The notes beneath the pieces are model-generated. The model saw nothing but the letters and a program-made list of their open reading frames with translations. It was not told the DNA's origin and made no database searches. Positions 7,569-16,664 of a stretch of DNA of 64,000 nt are shown piece by piece (the stretch's first letter is position 1; the number at the start of each line of letters is the position of its first letter). Location: contig CAKZSI010000041.1 of assembly GCA_937918935.1 (NCBI GenBank), positions 62,001 through 126,000 on the forward strand, written 5' to 3'. Source of the DNA: an uncultured Chloroflexales bacterium (lineage in GTDB: Bacteria > Chloroflexota > Chloroflexia > Chloroflexales > Chloroflexaceae). The position numbers and the translations under genes were made by a program.

Positions 7569-10500
7569 TTAACGGTGGTACACGCTCGGCATGAACAACC
7601 AGTGGCGAACATACACGACATCAACCGCAATGCTTCCCAGGTCCCCTGCCTGGCCTGGATCCGGGTTGCTGCTGAGTTGCAGCACTCCCAGGTAACGCTC
7701 GGAAGCAGTCCGTTCGTCGGAGAAGTTCCACTGTAAACTTAGATCAAAAGGTTCTCCGGCTCGTACGGTTGCCGGGCCGGCCGCGCTGGCGTTACCCAGG
7801 GCCTCCGGCGGCACGACGGTGATGGCCAGGTCCATCCGGTCCTCGCTCATCCCCGAGCCAAGGTAGTTCTGCACCAGGACGATCATGGTCTGCCCGGGCG
7901 CGTCGCGCAGACGCAGATCGCAGAACTCGTTGTTGTTGCTCCCTGCGCTGATACAGATTATTTCCTCCAGTTGCGGCGCCCCATCGGCAGGGCCGTTCAA
8001 TCCATCGGCAAAAACGAACAGATCCACATCGCGCGCCGTTGCGCGCCGCACCTCCGCGCGCACCCGCGGCGTCGCCGGGGGTATGGCTACGTCGAGCCGG
8101 GCCACGCCAGCCGTGCCATCGAGGGGATTGCCGGGGGTGGGATCTTGAGCGACGTGCAAGGTGTGCACTACGGCGCGGCTCAGGCCAAGCACCCGCAGCG
8201 TAAGCGCCTCGGCCGAGATAGTGCGCAGCCCGGTGATAGCCACGGCGCCGCGCGGCTCGGCGGTGCGGGCGACCACGGCGGGCGGAAGGATGGAACTCAG
8301 GGCGTTGAGCGCCGCCGGTAACCGCGCCGGAGGCGCGAGACCACCGGCCTCGCTAAATGCAACTACGCCCGCCAGGTACGCGCCATCGGGCCGGAAGGCG
8401 TCGCGGGCGATGCGCGCGGTGATCGTCACGGGTCGAGTGGCGCCGGGTGCAACGATGAGTTGTTCAGGCGCTACGGTGAACGTCAGCCCTGGCTCGCCGC
8501 TGGTAGTAACGTTCCAGGTCGTGGTTGTCGGGAGCGGATTGCGAAAGACGCGGGTGAAGACGCACGCTTCCAGGCAGGCGTGGCTGGCAAGGGCGGGCAG
8601 ATTGAGGCTGGCGGGATCGCCGCCAGCGCGAGGGTCGGCTGCCCTGAAGCCGGCGGACGTCTCATCGAGGAGCAGACCGGCGCGGGCGGCCCGGTCCACC
8701 TGGAGGCGCCCGGCGCCAGCGGCGAGGGGCGAGGCCGGCGCGCCGCCAGCGGTGGTCGCGGTGGTGGCGGTGGTCATCAACGCCGCGCGGATCTCGGCGG
8801 GAGTCCAGTCTGCATGCACCTGGCGGAGCAAGGCAGCCGCGCCGGCGACGTGCGGGGTGGCCATCGAGGTGCCGCTGAGGAGAGTATAGGCCGGGGCGTC
8901 TGGCCGCGAGCCGATGGTGGTGGCAAGCACGTTCAACCCTGGCGCAAGCAGGTCGGGCTTGAGGGTGCCGGGCACGGTGCGGTTAGGACCGCGGGAACTG
9001 AACCAGGCGACCACGTCGGCAGGGCCGTCCAGGACGCGCCGTGCCGGGCCCAGGGCCGCCCGGTGGCCGGCGCCATGGGCAAGCCAGGCGAGCAGTTGCG
9101 CGCCCGTGGCGGCATCGAGGTGCACTGCGGGCAGTGGTAACGGCTCCATCGGCAGGAGGTCGCCGGCGACATCGGGCCAGATGATCACGATACCGCCCGC
9201 GCCCGCCGCCGCCGCGTAACGGGCCGCGCGTTGCGGATCGATCAACTGGCGACAGACAACGATGGCGCCCTGGAGACGGACCTGCGCGGCGAAGGGCAGA
9301 CAGGCGGGATTGGAGTCGTCGCCGGTTCCCGGCAGGGTGGCAGCGTCAACGATGGAGGTCAGGGGCAAGGTCTCCGCGCCGAAACCTGCGCCGCTCAACA
9401 GTGGAAGAGGAGGTCCGGCGCCTCCCGTAAACGGGCCAAGTTCGCGGACGAAGCGCCGCCCGTGACTGGCCGCGCCGACGCTCAGCACCCAGGGGGCATT
9501 GGCCGGCGCGGTGATGCTGGCCGGATCGGGGCCGGCGTTGCCCGCGGCCACGGCGACCAGCGTGCCGGCCTCGAGGGCGCCGAGCAGCGCCAGGGCCTCG
9601 GTGTCGCGCCAGGGATCCACGGCGAAGCCGCCGATCGAGAAATTGATCACCTCCACCCCATCGGCCACCGCCTGGTCAATCGCCTGGAGGATGGCCTCCA
9701 ATGGGCAAAGAATGCCGCAGGCGTCGTAGGCCACAATGGCCGCGTGGGGCGCCACCCCCGCCAGCGGGCCGGTGGCAACGCCGGCTACGGCGCTGGTTGC
9801 CAGCACGTGCCCCGCGAGGGTGCTCGCGACGTGGGAGCCATGGCCGTTGTCGTCGAAAGGACTGGGACGACCGAAGGGGTCGCCGGTCGCGGCGGTGGCG
9901 GGGAAAGTGTAGGCTCCGATCACCCTGGCGTTGCAGGGGAAAGCGGGGTTGAAATCGCTCCGCGCTGGATCGCAGACCCCCAGGAAGCGCCCGAAGGGAT
10001 TGATGGCCAGAAAGCCGTCATCGCCACGGGGAGCGAATGCGGGCGCGGTAGGGTTGATCCCGCTGTCAATCACCCCGGTCACGACGCCCTCGCCACGAGC
10101 CGGCAGAACTTGCCCGCGGATCTCGCCTGCCGGGTAGGCCGTGGTGGCAATCCGCAGGGCGGTGTTCCCGGTCAGGAGGGCCCGCTCGATCGTGGCAGCG
10201 GAGAGATCGGGGGTATCAGCAAGGGTCAGTTCGCCAGCATAGAACCTACCACCGGGGGTGGCAAGGGGCGTCAGGTCGAGCGCGACCACATCGGGTTGCC
10301 CCGGCGCGGTCACGAGCAGGCTGGCCGCCGTGGGCGGCCCGCTGAGGGCCCCGTGGGCCAATTGCAGTGCCAGGCGGCGCGTCGGAGCCGCGTAGGTGAC
10401 CACGGCCCAGCCGGCGGCGACTTCCTGAAGAGCCCGCTGCCGGGCCGCCTCGCTAGAGGACGTCGGCATAGTAGCATCCGTCACGGCGGCGACGCCGCGG

Positions 10501-11099
10501 GCGGAGTCGAGACGCGCGCTGAAGATCGTGGGCCCCAGGTCGGGCTGCGCCGCGCCGATGAGCGTTGGGCCAACATCGGTGGCGAGGCGGCGCGGTACAT
10601 CGGGCTGCACCAGGCGTACCCCGGGAAGGTCGGCGATGCGCGCCGCCTCGTCGGGCGCAAGGGTAAGCGAAACACCGTTCAGGGTATAGAAGAAGCGCGT
10701 CCGTGGAGTGACAGTGCGTTCCAGGACGGCGCTCACCCGGGCCAGGGCCTCGTCCTGGCGGGTGTGGAGGTAGGCATGGTAGGCCTGTGCGGCGGGCGAT
10801 GCCGTGTCGAGGCGTAGCTCGTCACGGGCGCGGGGACTGGTGGCCGCCAGGCCGGGCAGTTCACCCGCATAGGCCGCCAGGGGCGGATCGGTGAGTACGA
10901 CGATGTACACCTCGGGCGCCGCGGGTGTGGAGTTGCGTGGCGGGCCGTGCAGCGCCTCGCGTAGCCAGGGGGGCCGCGCTGGCGGCACGGAAAGCCAGGG
11001 CGCGGCTCCTACCCGGGCATTGCTGCTGGCGGGCAACAGGCCCCAGGCAAGACCGAAGAGCACCAGGGCGCACGTACAGATGAGGAGGCGCGGCGGCAT
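7569..11099 (-). CDS. Large secreted subtilisin-like serine protease with CHRD and PA insertions
   Basis: About 1176 residues from the ATG at 11099, which begins a clean signal peptide ('MPPRLLICTCALVLFGLAWG'). An ATG 78 bases upstream would add 26 non-signal residues. Order (numbered from 11099): inhibitor-I9-type propeptide (about 63-170); a CHRD domain (about 190-332) ending in 'TTAYPAGEIRGQV'; an S8 catalytic domain with Asp in 'VIDSGI' (about 345), His in 'NGHGSHVAST' (about 420) and Ser in 'SGTSMATPHVAG'; a protease-associated domain between His and Ser; and C-terminal beta domains. The CHRD domain sits between the propeptide and the first catalytic strand, an uncommon place. It probably degrades extracellular protein and matures by self-cleavage. 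Single gene. Confidence 0.88.
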   Translation of the reverse strand: MPPRLLICTCALVLFGLAWGLLPASSNARVGAAPWLSVPPARPPWLREALHGPPRNSTPAAPEVYIVVLTDPPLAAYAGELPGLAATSPRARDELRLDTASPAAQAYHAYLHTRQDEALARVSAVLERTVTPRTRFFYTLNGVSLTLAPDEAARIADLPGVRLVQPDVPRRLATDVGPTLIGAAQPDLGPTIFSARLDSARGVAAVTDATMPTSSSEAARQRALQEVAAGWAVVTYAAPTRRLALQLAHGALSGPPTAASLLVTAPGQPDVVALDLTPLATPGGRFYAGELTLADTPDLSAATIERALLTGNTALRIATTAYPAGEIRGQVLPARGEGVVTGVIDSGINPTAPAFAPRGDDGFLAINPFGRFLGVCDPARSDFNPAFPCNARVIGAYTFPATAATGDPFGRPSPFDDNGHGSHVASTLAGHVLATSAVAGVATGPLAGVAPHAAIVAYDACGILCPLEAILQAIDQAVADGVEVINFSIGGFAVDPWRDTEALALLGALEAGTLVAVAAGNAGPDPASITAPANAPWVLSVGAASHGRRFVRELGPFTGGAGPPLPLLSGAGFGAETLPLTSIVDAATLPGTGDDSNPACLPFAAQVRLQGAIVVCRQLIDPQRAARYAAAAGAGGIVIIWPDVAGDLLPMEPLPLPAVHLDAATGAQLLAWLAHGAGHRAALGPARRVLDGPADVVAWFSSRGPNRTVPGTLKPDLLAPGLNVLATTIGSRPDAPAYTLLSGTSMATPHVAGAAALLRQVHADWTPAEIRAALMTTATTATTAGGAPASPLAAGAGRLQVDRAARAGLLLDETSAGFRAADPRAGGDPASLNLPALASHACLEACVFTRVFRNPLPTTTTWNVTTSGEPGLTFTVAPEQLIVAPGATRPVTITARIARDAFRPDGAYLAGVVAFSEAGGLAPPARLPAALNALSSILPPAVVARTAEPRGAVAITGLRTISAEALTLRVLGLSRAVVHTLHVAQDPTPGNPLDGTAGVARLDVAIPPATPRVRAEVRRATARDVDLFVFADGLNGPADGAPQLEEIICISAGSNNNEFCDLRLRDAPGQTMIVLVQNYLGSGMSEDRMDLAITVVPPEALGNASAAGPATVRAGEPFDLSLQWNFSDERTASERYLGVLQLSSNPDPGQAGDLGSIAVDVVYVRHWLFMPSVYHR

Positions 11100-11294
11100 A
11101 AATGGTGCGGCGGCAAGGGCACATCTGGGAACATTACTGGCCCCTGCAACTGTACTACTGGCCATGGGGCTTGTCAATGCCGGGGTGTGCTTCCACGGGG
11201 CTTGTGCAATTTCCCAGGGGCAGACCCCAACCCGCCGCCGGAGGCGGAGTTTGCGTGAGCCCTACGGGTAAATCCGTGTTGAGTGTATCTCGCG

Positions 11295-11303
11295 TGCTAT
11301 AAT
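11295..11303 (+). promoter_or_regulatory. Extended -10 promoter for the PucR-type gene
   Basis: TGCTATAAT, a perfect -10 hexamer with the extended TG, 35 bases before the ATG at 11338. No well-spaced -35 box is visible: TTGAGT at 11279 is only 13 bases away. Confidence 0.6.
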
Positions 11304-11337
11304 TTCGGGTAAGAGACTTGCCACAAGGCCAGCACCC

Positions 11338-12900
11338 ATGCCGTCCGTCATCACCGTTCGCGATGTTCTACGCCTGGCTCTCCCTGCGGGCACCGAGGTT
11401 GTCGCGGGAAGCGCCGGTCTTGGCCGTCAGGTCAACTGGGTGGCCACCCTGCGCGCCACGCTACCGGCCTTCGCCGAGTTACGGGGTGGTGAACTGGCGC
11501 TATTGTCGGTCGAGGCGGCCCTTGCGCTCGACTCACGGCTCAACCTGGCGACGCTGGTGCGCCGGCTCGGCAGCGCCCCGGTACCGGTGGCCGGGGTAGC
11601 GGCCCTGGGTGACATCCGGCCCGAGGACGTCGCGGCTGCCGAGGAGGTGCGGCTGCCCCTGCTGAAGCTGCCCGACAGCGCCGATCTCCGCGATGTTGAG
11701 CGGGAAATCACCCGGCTGGTCACCGATTACGAGGCGCAGTTCGAGCGGCGCAGCGCCCAACTCTACGATCTGCTCACCCAGCGCTCGCTGGCCGGACAGG
11801 GGGTGCCCGGGCTGCTCGAGGTGCTGGCCGAGCGTACCGGCCAGAGCGTGGCCTGCTTCGCCCCCAATGGGGAGTTGCGGGCGCAGCGCGGGCGCGGCTC
11901 GGCCCGGGTGGCCCTGCAAGCCCTGCGTCCCAATGGGCGCGGCATGATGACATTGCTCAATCAGCAGATCTGGGTCGAGCCGATCGGATCAGGGGAGGTG
12001 CCTTCAGGCTATCTGGCCATCGCTGGCGCGACCCTTGATGACTGGGACCGTGAGGCGGCTCAGCGCGGCGCCGCGGCCCTGGCCCTGGAGCTGGCCAAGG
12101 AGCAGGCGGTGCAGGCTGCTGAAGAGCGCCTGCGTGGCGATTTTGTTGCGGGCATTCTCTTTGGGCAGCCAGGTGACGTGACTGCCGCGATGCAACGCGG
12201 CCAGGAGTTGGGGTACAACCTTGCCGCGCCGCACGTTGCTATGATCGTAACGGTTGAAGACGCCAGCCCGGCCGTACTGGCACGCTTGAGTGCGGCGCTG
12301 CAAACAGAACTGGCGCGCCGGAACGTGAGCGCGCCAATCTCGCGTCGTGAGAGCAGCATCCTCTGTATGTTGCCAGTTGTGGGCGCCACCCGCGCGCGCG
12401 ACCTGGTCGAGCACGTGCGCGAGCGTCTGTCGGGCGACTTTCCCAGGCTGGCGCTGGCGCTCGGCACGCCCGCGTCCGGCCTGAACGAGTGGCGCCGCTC
12501 GGTCGAAGAGGCCGAACAGGCCCTGCTGCTGGGGCGTCAACTCTTTGGCGCCGGGCGGGTCCTTGCCTTCTCCGACCTGGGGGTCTATCGGTTGCTGGTG
12601 CGGCTCCGTGAAACCCCGGAACTCTGGACGTTCTACCGCGAGACCCTGTCGCGCCTGGCCGACTACGACCATCGCCAGGGCGCCGAGTTACTCAAGACCC
12701 TCGAAGCCTACTTCAACCACCTGGGCAACCTGCGCGCCACCTCTGAGGCGCTCCACGTCCACCGGAACACGCTGCTCTACCGTCTTGAACGGATCAAAGA
12801 GATCAGCGGGATGGATCTGGACAATGCCGAGGAGCATTTCGCGCTCTGGCTGGCGCTGCGGGCCCACCGCATTCTCGCAACGCTGGAGGAGCCGGCGTAG
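11338..12900 (+). CDS. PucR-family transcriptional regulator
   Basis: 520 residues. The N-terminal purine-catabolism-regulator domain ('ITVRDVLRLALPAGTEVVAG', about 5-125) is followed by a coiled linker, a GGDEF-like/CdaR-type middle domain and a C-terminal PucR helix-turn-helix ('ATSEALHVHRNTLLYRLERI', about 466-485). Members activate or repress purine, allantoin, glycerate or amino-acid catabolism, often of adjacent genes. Here the neighbours are a secreted subtilase (divergent) and an alpha/beta hydrolase (convergent), so the target is not obvious. It has its own extended -10 promoter. The inverted repeat after the stop probably ends transcription. Confidence 0.85.
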   Translation: MPSVITVRDVLRLALPAGTEVVAGSAGLGRQVNWVATLRATLPAFAELRGGELALLSVEAALALDSRLNLATLVRRLGSAPVPVAGVAALGDIRPEDVAAAEEVRLPLLKLPDSADLRDVEREITRLVTDYEAQFERRSAQLYDLLTQRSLAGQGVPGLLEVLAERTGQSVACFAPNGELRAQRGRGSARVALQALRPNGRGMMTLLNQQIWVEPIGSGEVPSGYLAIAGATLDDWDREAAQRGAAALALELAKEQAVQAAEERLRGDFVAGILFGQPGDVTAAMQRGQELGYNLAAPHVAMIVTVEDASPAVLARLSAALQTELARRNVSAPISRRESSILCMLPVVGATRARDLVEHVRERLSGDFPRLALALGTPASGLNEWRRSVEEAEQALLLGRQLFGAGRVLAFSDLGVYRLLVRLRETPELWTFYRETLSRLADYDHRQGAELLKTLEAYFNHLGNLRATSEALHVHRNTLLYRLERIKEISGMDLDNAEEHFALWLALRAHRILATLEEPA

Positions 12901-12940
12901 GGTCCTTACCCTCCCTCGCCTTGCTGCGCTCGGCGCCCTT

Positions 12941-12967
12941 TCCCTCTCCACCGCAGGTGGAGAGGGA
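12941..12967. terminator. Bidirectional terminator hairpin
   Basis: A perfect 12-bp stem, TCCCTCTCCACC/GGTGGAGAGGGA, with a GCA loop, lies between the convergent PucR-type gene and hydrolase gene. It belongs to the same element as 3681-3766, in opposite orientation. Confidence 0.75.
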
Positions 12968-12988
12968 GAGGATGAGGAGGCCGTGTCC

Positions 12989-13783
12989 TCAAGTCGCCAG
13001 CAGGGCGCCGCTGGTCTCCTGCGCGAAGCGTTCAATCGCTTCAGCGGCGACAGGCCAGGCCGGGTCGAGCATCAGATCGTGGGCGGCCCCCGGCGCCACC
13101 ACCAGTTGCGCGTTGTAGGCGCGGGCCGTCTCGCGCTGGACGTCCAGGTCGAAGATCGCGTCGCGTTCGGCGGCGATCACCAGCACCGGCACGCGGCAGG
13201 CGGCGGGGCGGGGGCGGAGCAGCATACTGCTGAGCGCGACCAGGGGCGGTTCGGCCACCATGCGGGCGCGATGGCGCTCCAGTTGCGCATCAGGTATGTC
13301 GGGGCGGAAGAGGGCCTGGCGCAAAGCCGTCGGCTCGCGGCGCAGCAGGGCCGGCAGGTTGACCATGGGCGCGCCGTGCAGCCCGCGATCGAGAAAATAG
13401 GCCCCGATGTTCGTCGGCGAGCTGCAGAGCAGTACCGCCCCGGCCAGTGGGGGGCGCGGCCCGACGACGCCGGTGATCAGCAGTTGCACCACATAGCCCC
13501 CGGCGCTGTGCCCAACCACGATCGGCTGTCCACCAACCGCGGCAATCGCACCGCGCACCTCGCGCGCATAATCGAGGATTGTCGAACGCCTGTGCCCTGG
13601 CGGCGCCGGGCTGCCGCCGTGCCCCCGGACGCTGATCGCATGTACCTCGAAGCCGCGCGCCGCCAGATCCTCCCGTGCCGCTTCCCAGCACCAGGCCCCG
13701 TGCCAGGCGCCGTGGATCAGCAGCAGCGCTGAACGGTAGCGCTGCTGGGCAGGGTGGCTGGTGAGATGTTCGAGGGTCGCCAT
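12989..13783 (-). CDS. Alpha/beta hydrolase
   Basis: 264 residues. The fold is plain: oxyanion strand 'LLIHGAWHGAWCW', nucleophile elbow 'VGHSAGG' (Ser about 94), a late acid strand ('VLVIAAERDAIFDL') and a catalytic His in 'GAAHDLM'. No signal peptide, so probably a cytosolic esterase or lipase-like enzyme; substrate unknown. It lies 71 bases downstream of the acyl-ACP-reductase-like gene in the same direction, so the two may be cotranscribed and could act on the same acyl or ester metabolite (inference). RBS is weak. Confidence 0.85.
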   Translation of the reverse strand: MATLEHLTSHPAQQRYRSALLLIHGAWHGAWCWEAAREDLAARGFEVHAISVRGHGGSPAPPGHRRSTILDYAREVRGAIAAVGGQPIVVGHSAGGYVVQLLITGVVGPRPPLAGAVLLCSSPTNIGAYFLDRGLHGAPMVNLPALLRREPTALRQALFRPDIPDAQLERHRARMVAEPPLVALSSMLLRPRPAACRVPVLVIAAERDAIFDLDVQRETARAYNAQLVVAPGAAHDLMLDPAWPVAAEAIERFAQETSGALLAT

Positions 13784-13854
13784 TCTGAATAGTCTGCAAG
13801 GGAACTTCGTTCACAGACGCCTGATGGTGCGGCAAACAACCCTTTCTCCCCTCC

Positions 13855-15918
13855 TCACCCCTCGACATGCTCCACGGGCAGACCGAGGTGCCGACGGCGT
13901 TCTTCGGCCAGGCGGCGCTTCTCGGCGATCATTTCGTCGGTCACATACACGCCGAAGGAGCGGAGGCGGGCCAGTTGCAGGCCGTGCTTGTGCCAGAGGC
14001 GATACATCTCCTTGACCCGCTCCATCTCGATATTGCGACCGAGGGTGTAATCCTCGAACTTCCCCTCCATCGCCAGCAGCGCCGTCTCCGAAAGACAGGC
14101 GTAAGCCGTGCCGGGGGGCATATCAATATCGAAACCAAAATCGGGCTCGCCGGGCAGCACGATTTCGCCGCTCTCCACCACCAGCACATCGGGGCGGCGG
14201 GCGGCGTCTTCTTCCTTCACATCCGGCGGGCGGGCCACATCGCAGACCACGGCGCCTGGTTTCAGCTTGTCAATGTTGATGACGCGCCCGGTGAGCGAAC
14301 TGGTTGTTGTAATGACCAGATCAGCGTCGCCGAGATAGGCATCGGGACGGGTAGCGGCAATGACGCGGGCGCCGGGGGTCTCGTGTTCGATCTGCTGTTT
14401 GAGGGCCAGGAGGCGCTCGGCGCGTGGGGCGATCAGCACCACGTCGCGCACGGCCTGGGCCAGCAGGCGCGCGCACACCGAGCCAATCGAGCCGGTCGCG
14501 CCGATGACCACGGCGCGCACCCTGTCGGGTCGCCCGCCTTTCATCAGCAGTACGGCCTGTTTGGCTGCTTCGAGGGTCGCCGCCACGGTGAGCGAATTGC
14601 CCGAGGTGATGCCGATGTCGCTCTTCTGGGCGACGGTGATCCCCGCATCGCCGACCACCGAGGTGAAGGCGCCGAGACCCATAATCTGGGCGCCCATCTT
14701 CTCGGCCATCCGCGCGGCGCGGATGAGCCGCCGGTAAGTGAAACTGGGCGGGCGGCGCATCATTTCCCGGGGGGTGGTGCCAAGAGTGAGCAGAATACCC
14801 TCGACTTCCTCGCCCGTGGCCACCGAGCGAATGCCGCGAATGCGCGAGAGGTAGAGGGGTGGAATGTAAGCGGCCACACGCTCCACCAGTCGCGGCGGCA
14901 GGTAGCGCGTCCAGCGGAAGCGGGGATCATTGGCGATCAGACTGGTGCGCAGGGGGTGGATGACGAAGGCAAACTTCGGCTTTGGTCGCGGATTCAACTC
15001 CTGGACGTGCGCCCCCCAGCCCGTGGCGGCGATAAAATCCAGTACCTCGGCCTCGCCGGGCTGGGCGCCGGCTTCCTGAATGGCCGTGACGATCGCTTCA
15101 AGCACATCGGCAGCGACGAAGGGGCGGGGTGCGGGCGCGCCGTCAGCCCCGGTGAACGGCGGCGTCATCGTTACCAGCGTGACCACGCCGCGCTGCCGCA
15201 GGTCCTCGATCTCGGTGGGGGAAGGATCGTCGGTCACGATGGTTTTGCCGCGGAGATCCTGCGGAGCGAAGCGGCGGATGAAGGCGAAATCGCCGGCGAT
15301 CACCTCGGCCCAGCGGAAGAGACCCTCGGCGCGAGGGTCGTAGCCCTCCTGACCAAGTGCGACGGGATGCAGCAGGCGATAGGGCAGCAACGCCGTGATA
15401 GGCAGGGTGGTAGCGGCATAGAGTTCCAGTTGCTCCAGGGAACGGGGCACGGGCAGGGAGGGCAGCCCGATGTGCACAATCGGATCGGCGAAGCGCAGCT
15501 CGCCGCCGTACTCGGCCATTGCAGCGGCGAGCTGGTAGCGCTCGATACCGCTGGTAAAGAGGATCTTCTTGTAGCGAAAGATACCGGAAACCTTCCGGGC
15601 AGCCTGGGCTACAACCCAGCGTTCCAGGGTGGCCTTGATCACCCCCCCGTCCACCACTGGCGTGCGGTGGGCCTGGGCAGCGATATGGATGGCCTCCTGA
15701 TGCGGATACCGCGCCGCGCCCACCCGGAAGACTGGCGTGAGACCGCCGAGCCCGATCGCGTCCACCCGCCCATCGAAGGCGCGGATGAGTTCAGCCGCGC
15801 GCGCGGCCTCGCCATTCACGCCAATGCGCTCGACCTCGATCATGCGCCCGAGGATCGACGTCGTAAAGTGATAATCGCGGCCCGACGAGCCCAGACTGAT
15901 GCTCACGATGCGCTTCAT
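13855..15918 (-). CDS. Two-domain protein: quinate-dehydrogenase-like N-half fused to acyl-ACP-reductase-like C-half
   Basis: 687 residues. The C-terminal half (about 350-687) resembles cyanobacterial long-chain acyl-ACP reductase (AAR): 'MGLGAFTSVVGDAGI', the Rossmann loop 'VVIGATGSIGSVCARLLA', 'DADLVITTTSS', and the late 'GFDIDMPPGTAYACLSE' and 'YTLGRNIEMERV' segments. AAR makes fatty aldehydes from acyl-ACP. The N-terminal half (1-330, 'VSISLGSSGRDYHFTTSILG') resembles a family annotated as quinate 5-dehydrogenase in Deinococcus (from memory). AAR is normally about 340 residues, so this is a fusion. The AAR nucleophilic Cys region is not clearly conserved: the residue after 'SGNSLTVAA' is Thr. 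Good RBS (AGAGGAG, 6-7 bases before the ATG). Function is inferred only. Confidence 0.7.
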   Translation of the reverse strand: MKRIVSISLGSSGRDYHFTTSILGRMIEVERIGVNGEAARAAELIRAFDGRVDAIGLGGLTPVFRVGAARYPHQEAIHIAAQAHRTPVVDGGVIKATLERWVVAQAARKVSGIFRYKKILFTSGIERYQLAAAMAEYGGELRFADPIVHIGLPSLPVPRSLEQLELYAATTLPITALLPYRLLHPVALGQEGYDPRAEGLFRWAEVIAGDFAFIRRFAPQDLRGKTIVTDDPSPTEIEDLRQRGVVTLVTMTPPFTGADGAPAPRPFVAADVLEAIVTAIQEAGAQPGEAEVLDFIAATGWGAHVQELNPRPKPKFAFVIHPLRTSLIANDPRFRWTRYLPPRLVERVAAYIPPLYLSRIRGIRSVATGEEVEGILLTLGTTPREMMRRPPSFTYRRLIRAARMAEKMGAQIMGLGAFTSVVGDAGITVAQKSDIGITSGNSLTVAATLEAAKQAVLLMKGGRPDRVRAVVIGATGSIGSVCARLLAQAVRDVVLIAPRAERLLALKQQIEHETPGARVIAATRPDAYLGDADLVITTTSSLTGRVINIDKLKPGAVVCDVARPPDVKEEDAARRPDVLVVESGEIVLPGEPDFGFDIDMPPGTAYACLSETALLAMEGKFEDYTLGRNIEMERVKEMYRLWHKHGLQLARLRSFGVYVTDEMIAEKRRLAEERRRHLGLPVEHVEG

Positions 15919-15979
15919 CGCGCGCTCCTCTTCGGGGTATGCTGCCGGCGGTCACACGGCTCGATGCTGCGGTGATGCC

Positions 15980-15988
15980 AGTATAGCA
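15980..15988 (-). promoter_or_regulatory. Extended -10 for the acyl-ACP-reductase-like gene
   Basis: On the - strand the sequence reads TGCTATACT, an extended -10 with one mismatch, about 60 bases before the ATG at 15918. No clear -35 is visible. Confidence 0.5.
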
Positions 15989-16199
15989 CAACTGGAACGG
16001 GGGCGGGGAAATCGAGTTTGCCCATCCACGCGGCGGCGCTTTTTAGCTCGGGAGTCATCAACCGTCACGCAAAATCGAAGACCGTGTACGTTTTTCCTCA
16101 CAGGTGCCTGTAAGCCTGTTTGGAATACCTGGTGCACCCCCCCGACGGTCTGAACAGGTGCTCAGGCGTCCGGAGCATTAGCGGAAAGGGTAATAGCGT

Positions 16200-16571
16200 A
16201 TGGCACAGGCTTCGCCGCTCGTCTCCCAGGCGGACCATCCCGAGCGTTTGCAGGACCAGGTTCTCTGGACTACGGCTATTCTTGGGGCGAGCTATTCAGG
16301 TATTCTGGCAGTGCTGGAACGGGCGCTGCCCATCAAACCCACGTGGGTGGCGCTGGAAGTGATTGGCGGGGTGCTGCTGGTGGGGTTGCCCGTGCGCTGG
16401 ATCGCGCGGCATAGCGGCTCGAAGCTGACCTGGCGCGACTACGAACGGCTGGTGATCGCCGGTTTTGTGGGGGCAGGGGCACCGATCCTCATCTGGCAGG
16501 CTATTGAGTACGGTGTGCTACAGCGACGCCGGATGTGCCAGGAGAGTGGCGAGGCGCCGACGGGCGCCTGA
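16200..16571 (+). CDS. Small integral membrane protein
   Basis: 123 residues with an RBS GGAAAGGG 8 bases before the ATG. Three hydrophobic segments are visible: about 24-41 ('TAILGASYSGILAVLERA'), 48-62 ('WVALEVIGGVLLVGL') and 84-103 ('LVIAGFVGAGAPILIWQAIE'), separated by short basic loops. I do not recognise a family. It is read alone on the + strand, convergent with the four-gene protease operon, and the two share a strong bidirectional hairpin. Its position next to that operon may be incidental. Confidence 0.7.
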   Translation: MAQASPLVSQADHPERLQDQVLWTTAILGASYSGILAVLERALPIKPTWVALEVIGGVLLVGLPVRWIARHSGSKLTWRDYERLVIAGFVGAGAPILIWQAIEYGVLQRRRMCQESGEAPTGA

Positions 16572-16620
16572 TCGCAGGCCAGGGCACGGGGCAGCCAGGT
16601 TGCCCCGAAGGTTTTCACAG

Positions 16621-16659
16621 AGAAGGGTCCAGGAGGGTGCAGCCCTCCTGGACCCTTCT
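16621..16659. terminator. Perfect 17-bp bidirectional terminator hairpin
   Basis: Arms 16621-16637 and 16643-16659 are perfect complements with a TGCAG loop. It lies between the convergent membrane-protein gene and the end of the protease operon. No U-tract follows on either strand. The core GGAGGGTGCAGCCCTCC is shared with the dispersed hairpin family. Confidence 0.8.
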
Positions 16660-16664
16660 CTAGT

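Noticed and set aside
9231-10817. 528-codon + strand frame opposite the secreted subtilase
   Set aside because: Antisense shadow: Gly/Arg-rich, no domain, while the - strand has a complete protease catalytic set.
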